This document shows, piece after piece, positions 7,313 through 11,033 of a stretch of 11,033 bases of DNA. The notes beneath the pieces are model-generated. The model had not been told where the DNA came from, ran no database searches, and was given only the letters and a program-made list of their open reading frames with translations. The stretch is from Candidatus Methanophagales archaeon. Lineage in GTDB: Archaea > Halobacteriota > Syntropharchaeia > Alkanophagales > Methanospirareceae. The DNA lies in the NCBI GenBank assembly GCA_023131215.1, contig JAGLZV010000044.1:1-11033 (forward strand), read 5' to 3'. The position numbers and the translations under genes were made by a program. Each line of letters begins with the position of its first letter. Position 1 is the stretch's first letter.

Positions 7313-8173
7313 ATGAATACAGGTATGCAGGAAAAAGAGAGAGAAGGGAAGAAGAGGTTGATGGAGCAAGAAGAGGCAGTAGAAGCGAGTATGGGGAAGG
7401 TAAAGCACAAGATAATGGTGATGAGTGGAAAGGGAGGAGTGGGAAAGACAACAGTAGCCGCGAATCTCGCTTTTGCTCTCGGGATGAGAGGTTTAGACGT
7501 GGGGTTGATGGATGCCGATATACACGGACCCGATGTGCCGAAGATACTGGGGATAGAGGACAAGCGACCGGAGGTATCCGAGGATAAAATGTTGCCAATT
7601 TCGGTCACGCCGCGGTTGAAAGCGATGTCCATAGGTTTTCTGCTGCCAGACAGAGATTCTGCAATTATCTGGCGAGGACCGATGAAGATGAATGCGATAA
7701 GACAATTCCTTTCAGATGTGGATTGGGGAGAACTGGACTACATGATTATTGACCTTCCGCCGGGAACGGGTGACGAACCGCTGAGTGTTGCGCAGTTGAT
7801 AAAGAAGGTGGACGGTGCGATAATAGTTACAACGCCGCAGGATTTAGCATTACTGGATTCGAGAAAGGCTGTGAACTTCTCAAGTGTGCTGAAAGTGCCG
7901 GTTATAGGGATAATAGAGAACATGAGTGGGTTTGTGTGCCCTTACTGCGGCAAAGAGATAAACATTTTCAAATATGGTGGTGGTGAGAGGTCAGCGAGGG
8001 AGTTGGGTGTGCCTTTCCTTGGAAGAGTGCCACTTGACCCGGAGATGGTAGAAGCTGCGGATAGCGGAACCCCCTTTGTCATGCAAAAGGAATCGAAGGT
8101 GAGGGAAGCGTTTGAGCAAATAGTGGAAAATGTAAGGGCATTTGTGGAAGGTAAAGAGGTTAAATCCCAATGA
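7313..8173 (+). CDS. mrp: Mrp/NBP35-type Fe-S carrier ATPase
   Basis: A 286-residue P-loop ATPase of the Mrp/NBP35/ApbC group, which carries and transfers Fe-S clusters in the cytoplasm. It has the deviant Walker A SGKGGVGKTT at 38-47, MDADIHGPD at 66-74, the Walker B-like IIDLPPGTGDE at 145-155, and CPYC at 209-212, the cysteine pair that holds a cluster bridged between two subunits. The first 30 residues are a charged, probably helical extension before the ATPase core. A GGAGTGA ribosome binding site overlaps the stop of the DUF134 gene. The last codons (KSQ-stop) are written in the AAATCCCAA repeat described after this gene, so the C-terminus may have been altered by that repeat. Confidence 0.95.
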   Translation: MNTGMQEKEREGKKRLMEQEEAVEASMGKVKHKIMVMSGKGGVGKTTVAANLAFALGMRGLDVGLMDADIHGPDVPKILGIEDKRPEVSEDKMLPISVTPRLKAMSIGFLLPDRDSAIIWRGPMKMNAIRQFLSDVDWGELDYMIIDLPPGTGDEPLSVAQLIKKVDGAIIVTTPQDLALLDSRKAVNFSSVLKVPVIGIIENMSGFVCPYCGKEINIFKYGGGERSARELGVPFLGRVPLDPEMVEAADSGTPFVMQKESKVREAFEQIVENVRAFVEGKEVKSQ

Positions 8174-8273
8174 CAAATAAATACCAAATCCCAAGTAAAT
8201 CCCAATTACCAAAATCCAAAAAAGATAAAATAAAGCAACATGAGGGTGTAAAGTTGGTAGTATTGGGATTTGG
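8162..8273. repeat. AAATCCCAA repeats and imperfect hairpin
   Basis: AAATCCCAA occurs at 8162-8170, 8186-8194 and 8197-8205. Its complement TTGGGATTT is at 8263-8271. The arm 8197-8212 (AAATCCCAATTACCAA) pairs with 8254-8271 apart from a two-base bulge, leaving a loop of about 41 bases. This could be a degenerate mobile intergenic repeat or a transcript-end structure for mrp. The first copy overlaps the mrp stop. The rest of the gap up to 8356 holds the promoter of the next gene. Confidence 0.6.
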
Positions 8274-8283
8274 ATTTTAAGTA

Positions 8284-8292
8284 TTTATATAC
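8284..8292 (+). promoter_or_regulatory. TATA box of the NifX-like operon
   Basis: TTTATATAC lies right after the inverted repeat and just before the palindrome. Transcription would start near 8314, giving a leader of about 43 bases that holds a Shine-Dalgarno AAGGTGA at 8343-8349. Confidence 0.5.
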
Positions 8293-8294
8293 TT

Positions 8295-8310
8295 ATGAAT
8301 ATATATTCAT
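8295..8310 (+). promoter_or_regulatory. Palindromic operator candidate, copy 2 (16 bp)
   Basis: ATGAATATATATTCAT is a perfect 16-bp palindrome whose central 12 bases equal the site before the DUF134 gene. It lies 4 bases behind the TATA box and covers the region before the expected transcription start. The shared sequence and position point to shared control of the two transcription units. Confidence 0.6.
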
Positions 8311-8356
8311 GTAAAGGGAAAAATAAAAAGTCAAAAAGGGAAAAGGTGAAAAAAAG

Positions 8357-9001
8357 ATGAAGATATGCGTAACCGCAACGGCAGGGGATTTGAATGCACA
8401 GGTAGACCCGAGGTTTGGAAGGTGCCAATACTTCGTGTTCGTTGATTCTGATACGATGGAGTTCGTCGAAGCGATGCCAAACGAAGCCATTGCCGCACCA
8501 GGTGGAGCAGGGATTCAAGCAGCACAAACAGTCGTGAATAAAGGAGTGGATGCGCTTATATCCGGGAATATAGGTCCTAATGCTTTTCAGGTGCTTTCCA
8601 CGGCCGGTGTGAAAATTGCAACCGGCGCGTATGGCACGGTGAAAGAAGCAATTGAGATGTATAAAAACGGCAGACTAAGCGAGACAGGGGTTTCGACAGT
8701 TACCGCTCATGCAGGTATGGGTGCTGGTATAGGCGCAGGCGGCGGAATGGGCATGGGCATGGGCGGCGGACGAGGCGGCGGTAGAGGGCGAGGCATGGGC
8801 ATGGGCAGAGGCATGGGACTTGGCATGCAGCAACCAATGCCCCCGCAACTACAGCCACAACCACAAGCACAAGCGCCGCAGGCGCCAATAGCGCCTCGAA
8901 CAAAAGAAGAAGAAATCGAGCAGTTATCGGGTATGGCGGATAGATTAGCAAAAGATTTAGAAGAAGTGAAGAAAAGGATAGAAGAACTTAAAAGGAGGTG
9001 A
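8357..9001 (+). CDS. NifX-like (COG1433) cluster-binding protein with coiled-coil tail
   Basis: A 214-residue protein. Residues 1 to about 117 match the dinitrogenase Fe-Mo cofactor biosynthesis/NifX-like fold (COG1433): MKICVTATAGDLNAQVDPRFGRCQYF-type opening, GGAGIQAAQ at 49-57, GVDALISGNIGPNAF near 63-77 and GAYGTVKEAIE near 90-100. Many COG1433 proteins stop here. This one continues with a Gly/Met/Arg-rich linker (about 118-157), a Pro/Gln/Ala stretch (158-181) and a charged coiled coil (183-214). Relatives bind Fe-Mo precursor clusters or, in the Desulfovibrio orange protein, a Mo-S-Cu cluster. The cluster carried here is unknown. No nif genes are in view, so a role in nitrogen fixation is not implied. 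It heads a run of three tightly spaced genes. The stop codon is embedded in the Shine-Dalgarno of the next gene. Confidence 0.88.
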   Translation: MKICVTATAGDLNAQVDPRFGRCQYFVFVDSDTMEFVEAMPNEAIAAPGGAGIQAAQTVVNKGVDALISGNIGPNAFQVLSTAGVKIATGAYGTVKEAIEMYKNGRLSETGVSTVTAHAGMGAGIGAGGGMGMGMGGGRGGGRGRGMGMGRGMGLGMQQPMPPQLQPQPQAQAPQAPIAPRTKEEEIEQLSGMADRLAKDLEEVKKRIEELKRR

Positions 9002-9007
9002 ATAAAA

Positions 9008-9244
9008 ATGCCAAGAGGAAGAAGAACAGGATTTGGAAGAGGTTTTTGGTCTGGCTTTGGATCTGGAAGAGGCATGGGAATGGGCAACCCTTATCCATTC
9101 TGCAGGAACTTTCCGTGGCTTCCCAGAATGTGGTGGACAGGAATGTATGGAGCAATAGCACCAGCTCCTGGAGCATACCCCGCGGTGCCATATTATGGCT
9201 ACTCCTACCCGTATCCGTATTCTTACGGGAGGGGGATAAGATAA
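9008..9244 (+). CDS. Small Gly/aromatic-rich protein of unknown function
   Basis: A 78-residue protein. The N-terminus is MPRGRRTGFGRGFW, resembling the opening of DUF5320-type proteins. It is followed by a Gly-rich part, CRNFPWLPRMWWTGMYG, and a Tyr/Pro/Gly tail (YYGYSYPYPYSYGRG). There is one cysteine. I see no membrane segment or signal peptide. The reading frame is secured by a perfect Shine-Dalgarno GGAGGTGA at 8994-9001, six bases before the ATG and overlapping the stop of the NifX-like gene. A competing frame through the same bases has no such start. The zinc-ribbon gene begins one base after its stop. A structural or scaffold part in the NifX-like complex is a guess from context. Confidence 0.8.
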   Translation: MPRGRRTGFGRGFWSGFGSGRGMGMGNPYPFCRNFPWLPRMWWTGMYGAIAPAPGAYPAVPYYGYSYPYPYSYGRGIR

Positions 9245-9245
9245 A

Positions 9246-9449
9246 ATGAGTGGCATGGGTAGAGGTGGAGGAAAAGGTCAAGGAATAGGACGAGGAGGGC
9301 AAGGGCGAGGAGGAATGGGTGGCAGTGGACTGGGTCCCGGCGGAGAATGCCGATGCCCAAATTGCGGACATATAATGCCACATCAAGCCGGGGTGCCATG
9401 CTATGAACAAACTTGCCCGAAATGCGGGTCGAAAATGACAAGACCATAA
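9246..9449 (+). CDS. Small Gly-rich zinc-ribbon protein
   Basis: A 67-residue protein. The first half (about residues 1-33) is almost only Gly, Arg, Met and Gln, like the linker of the NifX-like protein. The second half holds CPNCGHIMPHQAGVPCYEQTCPKCG-type zinc or metal ligands: CRCPNC at about 35-40, a single Cys in GVPCYE and CPKC near 58-61. The CPxCG pairs make a zinc ribbon likely; a rubredoxin-like iron site is possible. The ribosome binding site is the GGGAGGGGG tract at 9228-9236. Proteins of this kind are known next to COG1433 genes in anaerobes, with no assigned function that I know of. Confidence 0.82.
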   Translation: MSGMGRGGGKGQGIGRGGQGRGGMGGSGLGPGGECRCPNCGHIMPHQAGVPCYEQTCPKCGSKMTRP

Positions 9450-9494
9450 AAAAACCTTTCTTTCAAAAAGAACGCTTTACCAAAGAAAATATTT

Positions 9495-9504
9495 AGGAGG
9501 TGAT
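9495..9504 (+). promoter_or_regulatory. Perfect Shine-Dalgarno before the DUF5320-like gene
   Basis: AGGAGGTGAT lies 8 bases before the ATG at 9513. It fixes the start of this small gene and predicts strong translation. The preceding 63-base gap is A/T-rich, with no clear TATA box separate from this site, so readthrough from the upstream genes is likely. Confidence 0.7.
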
Positions 9505-9512
9505 ATAAAAAA

Positions 9513-9842
9513 ATGGGCGGAAATAGATGGAGAAACATGTATTATCTAACTGGTTTGCCAGGCTGGATGAGGTTTGGATACTCTCCGGGCTGGGTAGGAA
9601 GAAGTCCGACGGGTTTGCCACCAGCAGCACAGTATCTCACACAAACAGGACAGATCCCGCAGTTCGGTTCCTGGATACAGCAGCAAGCACCAGCACCGGC
9701 AGGCGCGCCTGTTGCACCAACACCAATGGGCATGCCGGTAATGCCGAAGGAACAGGAGATTTCTGTGCTTGAAGCACAGGCGAAGATGCTTGGAGACCAG
9801 TTAGAGCAGATAAAGAAGAGATTGGAAGAACTGAGAAAGTAA
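9513..9842 (+). CDS. DUF5320-like protein with coiled-coil tail
   Basis: A 109-residue protein. The N-terminal half is aromatic and Gly/Pro-rich: MYYLTGLPGWMRFGYSPGW at about 9-27 and GLPPAAQYL near 34-42. A Pro/Ala linker (about 59-78) leads to a charged coiled coil at 79-109. The coiled coil aligns without gaps to the tail of the NifX-like protein encoded about 0.5 kb upstream (15 of 31 residues identical by my count). This architecture (aromatic/Gly head, Pro linker, terminal coil) resembles DUF5320 proteins of anaerobic archaea and bacteria, whose function is not established. The shared tail suggests that the two proteins pair or share a partner. Confidence 0.8.
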   Translation: MGGNRWRNMYYLTGLPGWMRFGYSPGWVGRSPTGLPPAAQYLTQTGQIPQFGSWIQQQAPAPAGAPVAPTPMGMPVMPKEQEISVLEAQAKMLGDQLEQIKKRLEELRK

Positions 9843-9916
9843 AGAGTCGGCGCTTCTGGTGGCAGTTGTCCCTGTTGCAGGTAAGGTATAGGGGAAAGCA
9901 AGAATATAAATCCGCT

Positions 9917-9940
9917 CTTTCTTTCTCTTTTTTTATTTTT
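9917..9940 (+). terminator. T-rich terminator after the DUF5320-like gene
   Basis: Pyrimidine-rich sequence ending in a seven-T run (9928-9934) and TTTTT separates the DUF5320-like gene from the scaffold gene. The same AT-rich stretch may supply a TATA-like element (about 9931-9943) for the downstream gene. Confidence 0.45.
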
Positions 9941-9972
9941 AATACACAAGGAAAATGTTATTTAGATGAGCG

Positions 9973-10449
9973 ATGGTGGACAAAAATGTAAATGTAAATT
10001 CCGATTTCGATGAACTTGTCAAAAACATGGAAGAGGAGATACTGGAAGAGGCAAGGGAAATATACACTGAGAAGACACTTGAAGAGGCATACAATCCAAA
10101 AAACGTTGGTGAGTTGAAAAATCCCAGTGGTGCCGCCAGAGTAACAGGTCCCTGCGGTGATACCGTGCAGATACATCTCGAAGTCAGAGGGGATAAAATC
10201 AGCGATAGCAAATTCATAACCGACGGTTGTGGTGCGTCAATCGCTTGTGGAAGCGTTGTTACTGAACTCGTGAAGGGAAAAACGGTGGAAGAGGTTTCAA
10301 AGCTCACCGATAAACATATTTTAGCTATTTTAGGTGGTTTACCAGAGGACAACATCCATTGCGCTGCACTTGCTACGGATACGCTAAAAGCAGCGATTGG
10401 AGATTACCGAAAAACCCGCGCCTTCCTTAACCAGTCTATATCCGACTGA
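9973..10449 (+). CDS. IscU/NifU N-terminal-type Fe-S scaffold protein
   Basis: A 158-residue cytoplasmic scaffold of the IscU/NifU-N family, on which Fe-S clusters are assembled before transfer. Three usual cluster cysteines are seen: Cys61 in GPCGD with the neighbouring Asp63, Cys86 in DGCGASIACGS, and Cys130 in HCAALA. An additional Cys92 marks the archaeal/NifU-like subgroup. There is a charged N-terminal extension of about 40 residues before NPKNVGEL. No cysteine desulfurase is next to it. The terminal residues after GDY are encoded opposite the 3' end of pheS. The ATG at 9973 is chosen because the nearby ATG at 9966 is in another frame; the ribosome binding site is weak. It may supply clusters to the Mrp ATPase nearby. 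Confidence 0.9.
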   Translation: MVDKNVNVNSDFDELVKNMEEEILEEAREIYTEKTLEEAYNPKNVGELKNPSGAARVTGPCGDTVQIHLEVRGDKISDSKFITDGCGASIACGSVVTELVKGKTVEEVSKLTDKHILAILGGLPEDNIHCAALATDTLKAAIGDYRKTRAFLNQSISD

Positions 10450-11033
10450 TACAAATCCCTTATGTCTGTCAACCCCAAACTAATCATAGCAAGCCGACCA
10501 ATGCCAAGCCCCCATGCTAAAACAGGATATTTCACACCTATTGGATTCGTCACCTCTTCTCTGAATATACCTGCACCACCCAATTCTATCCATCCTCTCT
10601 CTCTCATGTACACCTCCACTTCCACTGATGGCTCTGTATAAGGGAAATAACCGGGACGAAATCGTATCGAAGGAAAACCCATCTTCTTGTAGAATGTCGA
10701 GAGGCAGCCCAGCAAGTTGCTGAATGTCACGTCTTTGTCCATAACTATACCTTCGAGCTGGTCGAATTCCGGGATGTGCGTTGGGTCAATTGTCTCCCTG
10801 CGATAAACTCGGTCTATGCAGAAAACCTTCACCGGCGGCTCTGGATGCGATGCCAGATAATTTAAAGTAACAGCAGTGGTATGCGTCCTCAGCAGCAGCT
10901 CTTCACCTAATTCTCTTTTCCAGTCACCACCCCAACCTGTGGAATTCAACGAGCCGCCGTGCTCGTGCATCTGTTCGACATTTTTTATCAATTCCTCTCT
11001 TGCGTCTATTGGCTTTCTCGTTGCCAGGTAGAA
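10404..11033 (-). CDS. pheS: Phenylalanyl-tRNA synthetase alpha subunit, 3' part
   Basis: The C-terminal 209 residues of PheS. The 5' part lies beyond the right edge; the frame is open to 11033. Class II synthetase motifs are clear: motif 2 area with FCIDRVYRRETIDPTHIPEF and QLEG, the phenylalanine pocket area RFRPGYFPYTEPSVEV, and motif 3 GLGIGRLAMISLG near the end. With the beta subunit it charges tRNA-Phe. It is convergent to the Fe-S scaffold gene and the two coding regions overlap by 46 bases. pheT is not in the window. Confidence 0.96.
   Translation of the reverse strand, partial: FYLATRKPIDAREELIKNVEQMHEHGGSLNSTGWGGDWKRELGEELLLRTHTTAVTLNYLASHPEPPVKVFCIDRVYRRETIDPTHIPEFDQLEGIVMDKDVTFSNLLGCLSTFYKKMGFPSIRFRPGYFPYTEPSVEVEVYMRERGWIELGGAGIFREEVTNPIGVKYPVLAWGLGIGRLAMISLGLTDIRDLYQSDIDWLRKARVFR

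Noticed and set aside
8716..8826. Possible minisatellite in the GGCATGGGC-like repeats
   Set aside because: The units are irregular and keep the frame and codon pattern of a Gly/Met linker, so they are better seen as coding low complexity.
8707..9087. Minus-strand Pro/Met-rich frame opposite the NifX-like gene
   Set aside because: It is the complement of the Gly/Met-rich coding repeats; open frames there follow from composition.
8998..9249. Alternative plus-strand frame over the aromatic Gly-rich gene
   Set aside because: Its start lies within the Shine-Dalgarno and has no ribosome binding site of its own. The product has no family-like features, and the frame starting at 9008 has an ideal site.
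9450..9494. Possible hairpin (CTTTCTTT / AAAGAAAA) after the zinc-ribbon gene
   Set aside because: The pairing is weak and made of A/T runs; nothing supports a real structure.
9902..9913. Possible third operator (GAATATAAATCC) before the scaffold gene
   Set aside because: Only the left half matches the palindrome and it lies about 60 bases upstream of the start, outside the TATA-to-start arrangement of the other two.
9966..9972. Earlier ATG at 9966 as the start of the scaffold gene
   Set aside because: It is in a different frame from the conserved protein.
1..11033. CRISPR array, tRNA, rRNA, insertion sequence or phage genes
   Set aside because: I saw no spaced repeats, cloverleaf, rRNA-like sequence, transposase or integrase motifs on either strand.

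Overview
The window looks like a chromosomal segment of an archaeon, most likely an anaerobic euryarchaeote. The methanogen / ANME-1 (Methanophagales) relatives are my best guess, but that is inference. The support is an Orc1/Cdc6 replication initiator, the archaeal/eukaryotic-type ribosomal proteins L7Ae, S28e and L24e, an archaeosine-synthase-like gene, TATA-type promoters placed close to start codons, and ATGA start/stop overlaps. DNA gyrase B is also present, as in many euryarchaea.

Layout. Positions 1-1795 hold two minus-strand genes: a kinase of the aminoglycoside phosphotransferase (APH) fold, then the 5' part of a TGT-family gene that looks like archaeosine synthase (arcS/tgtA2) and runs off the left edge. 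A divergent AT-rich gap of 100 bp (1796-1895) separates them from orc1/cdc6. It carries one ORB-like site. Eleven bases after orc1 begins a translation cluster, rpl7ae - rps28e - rpl24e - ndk, which ends in a T-rich tract. A GtrA-type membrane protein and a full-length gyrB with its own promoter follow.

Positions 6847-9842 are the most interesting part: a DUF134 helix-turn-helix protein, an Mrp/NBP35 ATPase, a NifX-like (COG1433) protein with a Gly/Met-rich linker and a coiled-coil tail, a tiny aromatic Gly-rich protein, a tiny zinc-ribbon protein, and a DUF5320-like protein whose tail is a near copy of the NifX-like tail. An identical 12-bp palindrome (GAATATATATTC) sits just downstream of the TATA box in front of both the DUF134 gene and the NifX-like gene. 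This suggests one regulon, with DUF134 as its candidate regulator. After a T-rich tract comes an IscU/NifU-type scaffold gene, and the window ends in the 3' part of pheS on the minus strand, whose end overlaps the scaffold gene by 46 bp.

Working model (inference): DUF134 controls a small metal-cluster module in which Mrp and the IscU-like scaffold handle Fe-S clusters. The NifX-like, DUF5320-like, zinc-ribbon and Gly-rich proteins would form a carrier complex, held together in part by the shared coiled coil. The closest described parallel I know is the orange-protein (ORP) system of Desulfovibrio, where a COG1433 protein carrying a Mo-S-Cu cluster is encoded with Mrp/MinD-type ATPases.
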